Below, piece after piece: positions 44,242 through 54,579 of a stretch of 64,000 bases of DNA. The DNA lies in assembly GCA_050084515.1 (NCBI GenBank), contig CM114274.1, positions 27,900,001 to 27,964,000 on the forward strand, written 5' to 3'. Below the pieces are notes generated by a model. That model was given only the letters and a program-made list of their open reading frames with translations. It was not told the DNA's origin and made no database searches. A program made the position numbers and the translations under genes. Position 1 is the first letter of the stretch; each line of letters starts with the position of its first letter. The stretch is from Blasia pusilla. Lineage: Eukaryota; Marchantiophyta; Marchantiopsida; Blasiales.

Positions 44242-44760
44242 TGTCACGTCTTTTAGGATAGATCGGTGAGATCTAGTATAGCGTCTTTGTGAGTAGTAGA
44301 GGACAGGCTCAGTAGGTGGAGGATGACCTACTGAGGCCCCCAAAAACCTGAGAGAGCAGGTTTCCCCTTCGTTTCGGCTCACTTGGAGCCATATTGAGGA
44401 ACTACTATTTTAGGCAAGTACCATTTTGAGTATATGATCGACTTTATATTTATGGTAAGTGGCCCTTGACCTCCTACATCAGGTCAAGAGCCAAGGAGGT
44501 GACTTGGGAGCATAGTTTACCATGGAGAGAGCTTGGGAGAAGGGAGGAGTATACCTCAAGGAGAGAGAGCTTGAGAGCTCATTCTCTCTTTGTTGAACCT
44601 CTTGGCATGAGGCGGAAGAGCTATGGTCTTGCTTGCCTTGTGTGTGTAACCCAAGCCTCTCATTAGGAGAGTGGGTTTGGTTTGATATTGAGAGACACAT
44701 GTGAGAGTGCACATATATGAGAACTAAGGTGTTGTGAGAGAGATTGGATCTTATTTTACA
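44242..44760 (+). repeat. 5' terminal repeat (block B) of copy V
   Basis: 519 bases beginning TGTCACGTCTTTTAGGATA and ending CTTATTTTACA. Matches 53939-54458. No block A precedes it: the 5' flank (GAGATTTGGAGAGAAA) is unrelated to 53827-53936. Confidence 0.85.
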
Positions 44761-46499
44761 AAGAGAGAATGAGTGATTGAGAGAGCTTCATGGGGGAGAT
44801 CGCTGGTCATTCGTTGGTTTTACAGGTTGGGGATCATATTCCCCATTCAACGGTTCATGGGAGTGCTCACTGGAGCAAGAGCCGCTTACTTGTGATGTTT
44901 CCTTTGCCGATTTTTCGTGTGAAAGAGTGGCGTGCAGAAGCGCTGCCACTTTTTTTATAGGGATTGAGTATGGGGGCAAGTTGTCCCATGCCGATGCTCT
45001 CGGGAGCAATATGTAGCTTGCTGATTTGTATTTTCATAGGTTTTACATTCTCGTTGGGAAAAATCAGCGCGGAAGCGCTGCCAAATTTAGTGTAGGAGAA
45101 AGAGACATTGGGATTTACGATAGTCCCTGTCAGTTTTTACTCGAATATCCGATTCAAAATATTTTTAGCGTCATCATAGATCGTGAAGCTGTGCACGTTG
45201 TGCAATAGACACTGCATAATTTGGAGTTGCGAGCAAAAAGTTATGGTCAATCTTGAAAATCTTGAATTTTTTAGGGTTAAATTGTTCAAACCCTAAATCA
45301 GCCACCACGCCGGCGGTGGCCGTTGCCGTCAATGGTCAACCATCATCGTCACCGTCAATAGTCAAATGTAACTATCAACAATCAACCGTCACCATCAACG
45401 GTCAATTGTCACCGTCAACCGTCTACCGTTGGCTGCCGCCTAGCGTTGCTCAGAGCCGCGTTCGTCTGTTGTCCACCCTTTGGCTGCAATTGCCGTCATT
45501 ATGGAGTGGTGGGTCTTCCACGACAACCGTTGATTCTCTGACATGCGTCGCCACCATGAACTTTGTTTTGGCCGCCACCGTCATCGCAGTTTTGTCATCA
45601 ACCAGTGATGGCAGATGACCTCGGGTTATGGTGTTTGAATTTTCATTTCATGCTACTATGTTGTGATTGGTAGTCGCTCGACGACGATCGAGTACCGTGC
45701 CGTGACGCCTATAGCCGCACCGCACTGCACCGCCGATTGTTACGTTGTGCCGCTCGTGGCCGCACCACACCGTCTCGATCGCGGAGCGGCTCCTTCACTA
45801 AGGAGCAAAGCGTATGAATTTCTGATTGAGGAGGGTATGCCGCCGAGTGCCACATCCCATTCCCAAGTGTCGTGTTGTTTGTAGCCGTTATGTGCCGCCA
45901 GTGCTGCACCGGATCGCTGGACATGCACCGCACGTCGAGGAGGTTTGAGCAGCGTCAGTACGAGATGAGTACGACTTGTTGATTGGAGGAGTTGTCTTCA
46001 TGACCGAGTTGGGATCGAGATTTGCAGTTGCCGAGGAGTGACATCAATATTATTGTCAGGTTACCCATTCTTGTCTCTTACCCTGCACGTGTGAGGGATT
46101 TTTGGATATTGAAAAAGTTATTTGGGATATTAGGTTTCATGCTGATGCTAGGAGCATCGATGATGTATGGGTTTAGGGGACATAGACCTGTGTGGGATGT
46201 CCACAGTTGAGGATGGTTTGTCGCTGAGAAGATAGATCAATGATTTGCCGCACCACGTTGCTTATTGCCGCACAGCACACGTCTCGGTGAGAGAGTGTAG
46301 ATTGAGTGCCGCATGTTCTGTTTAAGTGATTGAGGGATTACTTGCAAGATTGAGAGTGATCATGTGAGAGGGGCACGAGGGCCATCACGGCGTCCTTTCG
46401 GGATTTTGAGAGGCGAGGTAGTGGACCTGAGAGTAGCTCTAGAGAGTTTACCTGGAGTGGTGCGAGGTTTCGAGGTCTCCACGTGAGAGATCACCTCGA
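44761..46499 (+). other. 5' leader of copy V
   Basis: 1.7 kb without a recognised gene. Two copies of the AGCGCT-centred motif (44934-44950 and 45067-45085), a short-period repeat at 45305-45430, and a CG-rich stretch at 45.6-46.0 kb. I could not identify a tRNA primer-binding site. Confidence 0.5.
45305..45430 (+). repeat. Short-period repeat (ACCGTCAA-type units) in the leader
   Basis: Many imperfect copies of CGTCAA(C/T)GGTCAA spaced 12-15 bases apart. An open frame across it (45253-45618) is low-complexity and probably not a gene. Confidence 0.6.
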
Positions 46500-47900
46500 T
46501 CTCCTTCTATGTCATCTTCAAATGAGGGGAAGCGTATAGAGGAGTGTGTTAGTGATCCACCGTACATATTGAGTGGTCCTACCAGTTGGGCGTACGAGAT
46601 GGACAACCGGGGTAGAGGGCCGCGTGGTTTCCGGGTGCTGTAGGCACTATAGAGCTACTCGACTGCATTACGGAGTTTTGGAGTTGGTATGACTCACATC
46701 GGGCTAGGAACTCTAGAGAGTTCAACCCGTTTACAACATGGAACGGTATGTTCCAGCATTTAGAGGGGGCTACCATTGACGATTACCATGAGTTCTCCCA
46801 CAAATATGCCCAAGAGATTGAGGCATGGCGACTCTACTATGACCCACACTATGTGTCATGGATGGAGCCGTTCCCAGATGAGGAGGAGGAGTTAGGAGAG
46901 GCTACTTCCTCTTCCACTAGTGATGTTTTAGAAGGGGTCACTCGCACTGGAGCAGTTGCACCATCTAGTTGGGTTCGTCCCAAGTTCAACCTCGTGGTTG
47001 AGTTCTTTGCTGAGTTGAGGGCGAGCTACTAGGGGGTACGGACGGAGAAGTTGCAGAGCATCCACGACTTCCAGAGGCGCCCGGGTGAGAGTTTGCGTGA
47101 GGCTTACACTCGCTTGCACCGGTTGATCAACGTCACTCAGGGGATGATAGAGGCTCAGGACATCTAGTCATGGTACGCAATGTTGGACCGGATCCTGTGA
47201 ACACGGGTGCGGGAGGGGGTACTCCTTATGAACACCTCCCCTACATTGAGAGATGTTTTTAGGATCGCAAAGAACATTGAGCGCAACATGGCAGAGGAGA
47301 GCGTAGCCACCATGGGTTCTGGGCAAGAGCAGTCATAATTGTTTGCACTACCAGTGCAGCAACGTGGACTCTGAGATAGATCGACTATGGCACCACGAGC
47401 TCAGGGAGGATACCAGAAGGCCATGCCACAGAGACGTACATCTTCATATGCGGCTCAGCAGCAACCACCTACAATTACTTGTTGGTCATGTGATGGAGTC
47501 CATCATTAGCGCGATTGCACTCGTCAGGGTCATGGACGTGTGCCTTAGCATGGAGGAGGAGTTGGTGTTGCTCTAGGAGTTTATAAGTGTGACTATTGTC
47601 AGAGGTATGGTGATACACACGTCAGGTGTTTCAATTTACATCCTGAGTTACGTCTAGACCGAGGGCCATAGAGGGCACCAGAGCGAGTAGTCGGTCCGGG
47701 TGGGCCTAGAAATCGTGCACCAGGTAGTCTCGTTGGGCGACGAGGAGCTGGAGTTTCCCGACAGGGTGGTGGAGCTACATGTGGAGGAGGTAGAGTCCCA
47801 CCATCTAGACGCGTCGAGGGAGACGTCGGGCGTCAGGCTGGGATGGCTGCTCAGATACAACAACTACATGAGCATATTGCCGCTATGGCATTGAGGTTAC
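46500..47900 (+). pseudogene. Gag with zinc knuckle-like motif, copy V
   Basis: FNPFTTWNGMFQHLEGATID is followed by WRLYYDPHYVSW and an acidic linker. The capsid core reads RTEKLQSIHDFQRRPGESLRE and TRLHRLINVTQGMIEAQDI, as in gypsy Gag. A CWSC pair (about 47490) and CDYCQRYGDTHVRC (47590-47631) suggest a variant zinc knuckle. Stops include TAG at 47030-47032 (shared with copy I), TAG at about 47166 and TGA at about 47198. It would form the particle and bind RNA. Confidence 0.75.
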
Positions 47901-48329
47901 CCGATGCCGGATCCGTCGCATCGACATCATATGGAGCATCCAGAGATATGGAGGATCCTGGTTGGATGTGCGGGGTTTCCCAGATGGAGGCCGACGCAAT
48001 TGTGACGCGTGGAGCAGCCGTAGAGTTGGATCCACAGCGAGGGGAAGCCAGAATACATACTAGGCTTCCTTAGTCTTTCACGTTGTCCGAGGCGATGAGG
48101 ACCCCATGGATGGATCCTTATCAGAATTCCTGGAGAGTTGGTGATATTATTGGTGTGCAGGCACAGAGGGCGATGGGAGAAGCAAGTGCGATGACTCCTA
48201 TTGGTGATGCTCAAGAGGGGCATGTGTCGAGCACCTTGTTGGGGGCGGCCATTGTTTTGTACCGCGCTCCTTTATTTTCTCCTTCGAATGTTATGACGTT
48301 GAGAGGTACGCCCGCCGAGTTTTTCAGCT

Positions 48330-48925
48330 GGCCGCTACACTAAGTGAGCGTGGAGTTGGAGTTCTTGCATCACGTTCAGAGGTGATTGCAGAGGAGGTGA
48401 TGGACCTGCCCTTGGAGCGGATGCTCGGGCCGTCCACGTCATATTCATGGCAGGCTGCGGCTGCTAGGATGGCGGAGATGCCCGCTAGACCCGCGATAGA
48501 GCGTGCCATGGCTTCTCCTGGTGTTGTGTTGTTGGATAACCGAGGAGAGGTCTTCTAGTTGGTGAGTCCCGGAGGTAGATCTTTTAGTCCGTAGCGCGTC
48601 TTGTTGGATTCAGGAGCGCAACCCTTGATGTTGGGGAAAGCGTCATTAAGAGGATTGGGCTTGACAAGAGCTGATGTGGAGCGTTGTATATTCCGGATAC
48701 AGACATCCTTTGATGGAGCGAGTACCACATAGTATATCACCCGATAGGAGGTCGTGGTGAGGATTTGCCCGAAACATCTTACATATGAGTCCTTGGTGCA
48801 AGCCAAGGCGATAATGACTAATGCAGAGTCCTAAGACATCTTGGTTGGTGGAGTAATGTTATACCCGATGGGGTTTTCCCTTGATAACTGGGAGGAATCA
48901 ACTACCTACAGACCAGGATGACAGT
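48330..48925 (+). pseudogene. Aspartic protease, copy V
   Basis: Starts after MDLPLERMLGPSTSYSW. RVLLDSGAQPLMLGKAS around 48600-48645 keeps the D-S-G active site. ILVGGVMLYPMGFSLDNW closes the domain. TAG codons at about 48558 and 48590 and others interrupt it. Aligns with copies I and III. Confidence 0.8.
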
Positions 48926-48954
48926 CAAGTGATGGGCACCTTAGCTCATTACCC

Positions 48955-50560
48955 GTTCAATTCACAAGTGCAGTGATCAAGCGACGGCCAAGAGAGATGG
49001 CGACCTTAGCAGCATTTAGCAATGCCATCACTTGGCCTAGTGATTTGATTGAGGGACATGTCCATATAGAGGATACTCCCGTTCTTGACATTTCTATGGA
49101 GAGGAGTGTCATGGTAGCCGCATCAGTCCGTGGAGGAGAGGTGCCGCTTTGGGGCTCGATTGAGGAGCTTCGACGCTTAGCCACTGAGCATGTGCAGACC
49201 ACGTGGAGCGAGACGCTTGCACCAGAGTGTGACGGATCAGAGGAATCCCAAGTAGGCAAGAGTGCTACTATGACCCCTTTGGACACCACCCCGATTGTGT
49301 GGTGCATCCCAGAGAAGGGTATTCGGGTGTTGGATCTCTTTGGAGGGATCAGCACTAGGTTAGTTGATGTTTTGCACGTTGGAGTGCGTGTGCTGTAGTA
49401 CCTGTATATGGAGATTGATGATGTTGCAAGGGGCGCTTCACTTCACCATGTAGCGCTATTACGCCTCTGTTTCCCCGACTTGTTGTCTGCGTCCACCATT
49501 CAGGGTTACCAAAGTTCCCTACCAAGGAACATTTCATTGTTGGAGGCCCAGGACTTGGAGTGGGTAGGGACCATAGACTTGGTCATTGCTGGTTGGCCGT
49601 GTGAGGGCCAATCGAGTGTTGGATGAGGTAGCGGGTTAGCTGACACTCGATCCAGGTTATTTTGGGAGATGATGCGGATCTTGCAACATTTATAGGAGCA
49701 TCAGCCTCGTTCTCCAACATACATTTTGGAGAATGTGCCAATTTTGGGCGATTCAAGATCCCGCGTGGTGACGAGTGCACATCAGGTGCGCGCATGGATC
49801 GGCCCGATAGTGTTATTGGATGCGGCGAGTGTAGGTTCTAGAGCACACCGCCCGCGTCTTTGGTGGACCAACTCGGTACCTCGTGAGGTATTACGGAGGG
49901 CTTATGCGAGAGTGGAGCGTCCCTCTGATTTGTTGGTGGATTCTATATTGGATTCGGGCCGTCGATCAGAGGTAGTGAAGCACGATGATCGACCGCCGTT
50001 GACTGTGGTCAACAAGATTGGCATGCCACGAGCAGCCTTTCCCACATTGGTGAGTTTTCCCGCTTCCTATGCATTCAAGGTGGCCGAACGTGGCTTGGTT
50101 TGGGATGACCAGGTACGGAGGTTGGTGGAGCCCAACGCCGATGAGTGAGAGCGAGAGCAAGCAATGGGATTCCCTACACGAGTGACGGAAGTACCATCAC
50201 TATCAGAGGTATCACGACGTCATGTCTTGGGTCAGGCGATGGACCTGTACTGCTTGACATGGATTTTCAGCTTAGGAGTAGCTCAGCAACGTCGTTTGAG
50301 AATGCGACAGATCACAAAAGTTTTGTTAGTGAGCCCCATGCCTATCGAGACGGTTAAGGCAGTGGCTGGGGGCAAGATCCGAGGAGATCGACACACCAGG
50401 GATGATCGAGAGAGACACCCTTGGACTTCTTGGGATGTTTTGTAGGTACGCCATGAGATGATAGCCACATCATTGAGCGTGGTTCTAGGTACTGCAGGTG
50501 GAGATGAGAGTTCTATTGTCCGAGACGGGATTGTACCATAGCAACCACCGACATCCACGC
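48955..50560 (+). pseudogene. DNMT3-like C5 DNA methyltransferase, copy V
   Basis: Linker (AAFSNAITWPSDLIEGHVHI) then the catalytic domain in canonical order. Motif I is VLDLFGGIST at 49327. Motif IV is VIAGWPCEGQSSVG with Cys codon 49600-49602. ENVPILGD is at 49729, AHRPRLWWTN about 49843-49872, REQAMGFP at about 50155-50175, and RRHVLGQAMDLYCLTWIF (motif X) at 50215-50270. The order and the G-F-P...R..LG signature fit DNMT3 rather than DRM, MET1 or CMT, and no BAH or chromodomain is seen. It lies between protease and RT, in the same pol direction. TAG/TGA codons (49396, 49624, 49695, 50146) break the frame. The intact ancestor would methylate cytosines; role in the element's life cycle is inferred. 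Confidence 0.85.
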
Positions 50561-50579
50561 CGGAGAGTCCTATCGTAGT

Positions 50580-51500
50580 CACGATGGAGACTTGGGAGCC
50601 AAATATGGGCCCTAAGTTGACAGGAAGAGAGCGGCGTCGGATATACCAGTTCCTTAGGAGTTATAGGAGTTGTTTTGCATTTGGTATGCATGATTTGGGT
50701 ACGCTGAAGGGTCCAGGGATCTGCATTGAGTTGTTGAGTGACACGCGGATCTTTCGACGACCCTACAGGTACAATGACATGGAGAGGGCTCTGATTTAGA
50801 GTAGGATCCAAGACTTGGTTGGAGCAGGACTAGTGGAGATGTCGCATGGAGAGTATGCATCTACAACTGTCATGCCTGCCAAGAAGGATGTGCATGGCAA
50901 CTAGACGGATAGGCAAATGTGTGGAGATTACCGACCTATCAATCGGCAGATGAAGTCCGATAGGTATGCCATGCCTACCCCTGAGGAGATCTTTGATGCA
51001 ATTGGGCATGCAAAGGTCTTCAGTTTATTGGATTTGCGAGCCGGATACCATCAGATGCCTTACAGATTGGAGGACAGGTAGAAGACGACATTTTTGGGCA
51101 TCGATCCTCACGGGAAGGATTTTTTGTACCAGTGGCGGTTCTTACCATTCGGGTTAAAGAACGCCCTGGCTGAGTTTCAAAGGATCTTGGCAGGTCTGGA
51201 TTTTGCTAGGTGTTATATTGATGACATCGTAGTCTTTAGCGCCATAGTTGAGAAGCATGAGCGACATCTAGGGAGGTGTTTCGACGATTGCAGTTACATG
51301 GGCTAAAGCTACATCCAAGCAAGTGCAAGTTCTTTTATGACCACATTGAGTACTTGGGTCATATGATATACCCTGGGGGCCTTGGTATGCAATAGACATA
51401 GGTAGAGGCTATTTCACACATTCCACGCCCTACAGATGTGAGTCGAGTTTGTGCATTCATGGGATCGCCGAACTTCTATTGACGGTACGTCAAGGATTTC
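50580..51500 (+). pseudogene. Reverse transcriptase, copy V
   Basis: MPAKKDVHGN, YRPINRQMKSDRYAMPTPEE, KVFSLLDLRAGYHQM (catalytic Asp), WRFLPFGLKNALAEFQRIL, CYIDDIVVFSA (YxDD catalytic pair at about 51214-51240), LKLHPSKCKFF, IEYLGHMIYPGGL. All RT motifs are present in gypsy order. Stops at 50905, 51079 and others plus a frame change at 51280 make it inactive. Confidence 0.9.
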
Positions 51501-52028
51501 AGTTTGATTGCAAAGCCGCTAACCTTGATGGCCAAGGTGGATCAGAAGTGGCATTGGGGGGATGAGCAAGAGAGAGCATTTCAGATTCTAAAGGACAGAT
51601 TGACGCTCGCGCCCATATTGAGGAGACCGATCAGGGGGCGTCCTTTCCACTTGCATACCAATAGGAGCATGTTGGGGCTTGGAGCCGTGCTCACCCAACA
51701 TGATAATGATGATAGAGAGTTTGTGGCGGCTTATGCTAGTCGCTCAAACAATACTGCAGAGGCGAAGTATAGCTCGTATGAGTGTGAGTGATTGGCTGCA
51801 GTGTGGACTTTCGCACATTTTAGATGTTATCTATTCGGAAATCCCTTTACCATCATTACAAATCATCAGCCATTTAAGTGGTTGATGGAGTCCGACAAGA
51901 TTACATGGAATCTTGCAAGGTGGGCTCTTTTGTTGCAAGAGTATGACTTCCAAGTGGTGTATAGACCTGGGACGCTCAACCAGGATGCAGATGGTTTGAG
52001 CCGTAACTCATGCCCGAGTTAGCGAGAT
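51501..52028 (+). pseudogene. RNase H, copy V (first catalytic Asp changed)
   Basis: FHLHTNRSMLGLGAVLTQHD has Asn (AAT 51660-51662) where copy III has the catalytic Asp. VAAYASRSNNTAEAKYSSYE supplies the Glu. TIITNHQPFKWLMES and VYRPGTLNQDADGLSRN complete the domain. The D-to-N change alone should kill RNase H activity. One TGA at about 51788. Confidence 0.9.
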
Positions 52029-53470
52029 ATGACTGAAACTCGTTGGTATGGTGAGAGTGATGAGGAGTTGGTGCTAGGATGGCATACGTCAGCCTATTTG
52101 GGCTTGTTGGGTATGGAGAGCCAGATTGCTGAGACTTCGATGGCGAGGTCTAATGGAGAGTCCTTAGATCTAGAGGCCAATGAGGAGACAACAGGTGGCC
52201 GAGACATTCACGACAATGGAGTGGTCTTTGAGTACCTGCGTACAAGCAGCGTCGCGAGCACAATGGGTGCTAGAGAGCGGGATCGGATCCTACAACGAGC
52301 CACACAGTTCTGGCGGGAGGGCCCACATGTGTTGGGAGTGTGGGAGGATGCTAGAGTGCGTTTAGTGCCTCATCCTTTGCAGAGAGCACGTTTGGTGCGT
52401 CATGCCCACGAGGAGTTGGGTCATTTTGAAGTGAAGCGGACGTACAACTTGCTCCAGATTCAGTATTGATGGCGAGGCATGCAGACTGACGTTCAGCAAT
52501 TTATTTCCAGATGCATGGTGTGTGATCGAGTCCGAGCATCGTTCAATTCTCCGACTCCACAGTTGCATCCACTTCTGATTATGGGTTTAGGTTATAGATG
52601 GAGTTTGGATTTTGCATGACCTTTGCCTTTGATAGAGCGCGATAGTCATTATGTGTTGGTGATGGTTGAGCACTTTTCAAAGTGGATACAGTTGGTTGCA
52701 TTTCCTGACAAAGCGAGTGAGGGAGTAGCGTATGCCTTCCTAGATCGAGTGCTAAGTCATTACGGCGCACCAGCAGAGGTGTTGACAGACCAGGATACAG
52801 AGTTCCACCCGGAGTTTCAAGCCTTGTGTGATCATGCAGTGATCGACCACCGCACTACTTCACGAGATCATCCTGAGGCGGATGGACTAGCGAAGCGGGT
52901 TGTGCAGATAATGAAGAGAGAACTACGCAAGTATGGCTTGCAGAGAGGTCACCTAGGAGATTGGGACCTTCAGTTGCCGTGGTTGGCGATGGGATAAAAA
53001 TTCAGTAGGCATGCATCCTTAGCGTCTTTCTCACCGTACTTGTTGCTTTATGGCCGAGAGCCATATTTACCTATGGCCATTTGTCGAGATGTTGGTGAGG
53101 TGTTGAACCTTGAGGACCTTGATGTATGGATGCGAGCATGTTCTCAGAGGGCTGAGTTGTTTTGGAGAGTGATGCCCATGGCGTTTGAGGACTTGGCGAT
53201 TGCGCAACATCGAGATATGTTGAGGTATGCGACTATTCGGGGAGGTGGTTATCGACCTACTATCCAGAGGTTTCATAAGGGAGACTATGTCTACTTGCAG
53301 CAGACGGCACCCACGACGTTGGATGTGATTGTAGGACGCACTATCTTGAGAATGCGTGAGGTTTTGCCATCCAATGTTCTCTTATTGGAGGGACGTGATG
53401 GTATGGTTTGGAAGGACTATGTGCATAACTGTGCGCCATATCATCTTCCAAACATTGACGGTATAATTGA
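52029..53470 (+). pseudogene. Integrase, copy V
   Basis: After a linker (GESDEELVLGWHTS...ERDRILQR) comes the zinc region LVRHAHEELGHFE...CMVCDRVR (HHCC complete). The DDE core follows: YRWSLDFA, VLTDQDTEFHPEFQAL, TTSRDHPEADGL. Then LLYGREPYLPMAI and the C-terminal region RRFHKGDYVYLQQT-like QRFHKGDYVYLQQT and LEGRDGMVWKDYVH. TGA/TAA stops occur at about 52468, 52617 and 52995. It is a retroviral-type integrase; no tyrosine recombinase is seen. Confidence 0.9.
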
Positions 53471-53489
53471 TCCGATCTTAGCAATAGTT

Positions 53490-53645
53490 TCTGCAGGCTT
53501 GTGGTGTATGTTGTGTGGTTTCACCCATGGTGCAGCCACTATGCTAGTTTGTGATGGGTGTTCGAGAGGATGGCATATGGCATGTTTGATGTCACCTCTC
53601 ACTAGGGTTCTTCAGGGACGATGGATGTGTCCCATATGTACATAG
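53490..53645 (+). CDS. PHD finger at the C terminus of the copy V polyprotein
   Basis: In the same open frame as the integrase C-terminal region (53040-53645), ending at TAG 53643-53645. LWCMLCGFTHGAATMLVCDG is followed by CSRGWHMACLMSPL and GRWMCPIC. The spacing C-x2-C-x11-C-x2-C-x4-H-x2-C-x14-C-x2-C fits a C4HC3 PHD finger with the usual W before the final pair. It occupies the place of the chromodomain in chromoviruses. PHD fingers bind histone H3 tails, so I infer that it directed integration to certain chromatin. Confidence 0.85.
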   Translation, partial: SAGLWCMLCGFTHGAATMLVCDGCSRGWHMACLMSPLTRVLQGRWMCPICT

Positions 53646-53826
53646 AGTAGGTAGTTCTATATTCCGACTTGTGTCTGTGACATGGATGACAAGAAGGCGA
53701 CTAACAATGGGGCCACATGAGCACCCGACCTTCTTGCTCTTAGCGTTCAAGAGATGTATGTCATGGTAGGTAGGGATAGATGGCTATTTGGAGTTAGAGG
53801 GACCTAACCATCAGCTAGGGGGGTGA
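53646..53826 (+). other. 3' untranslated region and polypurine tract of copy V
   Basis: Non-coding; ends in AGCTAGGGGGG (about 53813-53823), the polypurine tract, directly followed by TGATTGGAGATATTTTGG of block A. Confidence 0.6.
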
Positions 53827-54579
53827 TTGGAGATATTTTGGTTCTTCTTGTCTTGTTGTTTGGATGCCATGAGTTAGCATGGAATCGTGCATGTTTGAGT
53901 GTATGTTCGGTGATAGCAATGTGTATGCGCATGACAATTGTCACGTCTTTTAGGATATATTGGTTAGATCTAGTAGAGCACCTTTGTGAGTAGTAGAGGA
54001 CACGTTCGTGAGGTCGAGGATGACTTGTTGAGGCCGGGAAACCTAAGAGAGCAGGTTTCCCCTTCGTTTCAGCTCATTTGGAGCCATATTGAGGAACTTA
54101 TTATTTTATGTAAGTACCATTTTGAATATATGATCGACTTTGTTTTTATGGTAAGTAGCCTTTGACCTCCTACATCATGTCAAGAGCCTAGGAGGTGACT
54201 TGGGAGCATAGGTTACCATGGAGAGAGCATGGGAGAGGGGATGGGTATACCTCAAGGAGAGAGAGCTTGAGAGCTCATTCTCTCTTTGTTGAACCTCTTG
54301 GCATGAGGCGGAAGAGCTATGGTCTTGCTTTCCTTCTGTGTGTAACCCAAGCCTCTCATTAGGAGACTGCGTTTGGTTTGACATTGAGAGAGACATGTGA
54401 GAGTGCACACATATGAGAACTATGGTGTTGTGAGAGAGATTGGCTCTTATTTTATTGGAGATATTTTGGTTCTTCTTGTCTCTTTGTTTGGATGCCATGA
54501 GTTAGCATGAGATCGTGCGTGTTTGTGTGTGTTCGGTGACAACGATGTATGTTGTGTAGCGATGTGTATGCGCACGACA
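53827..54579 (+). repeat. 3' split direct repeats A-B-A' of copy V
   Basis: A 53827-53936 (TTGGAGATATTTTGG ... GCGCATGACA), junction AT, B 53939-54458 (TGTCACGTC...; matches 44242-44760), A' 54457-54579 (same start, ending GCGCACGACA). A and A' differ by point changes and a 16-base insertion in A'. The GACA-AT-TGTC junction is the palindrome expected if element ends are joined. Confidence 0.85.

Larger units (their letters stand above)
44242..54579 (+). mobile_element. Ty3/gypsy copy V, full-length but degenerate, with DNMT3-like methyltransferase and PHD finger
   Basis: 10.3 kb, the most complete copy. Order: 5' repeat B (44242-44760), leader, gag, protease, C5 methyltransferase, RT, RNase H, integrase, PHD finger, polypurine tract, blocks A-B-A'. 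Termini are TGTCACG...CGCACGACA. The flanks (AGAAA / GGAAC) do not form an obvious target duplication. The two B repeats are visibly diverged and many in-frame TAG codons are present, so it is old and inactive. Confidence 0.85.

Noticed and set aside
44242-54579. Endogenous pararetrovirus or DIRS element
   Set aside because: No movement or coat protein motifs, no tyrosine recombinase; a DDE integrase with HHCC zinc region is present, so Ty3/gypsy fits despite the split repeats.
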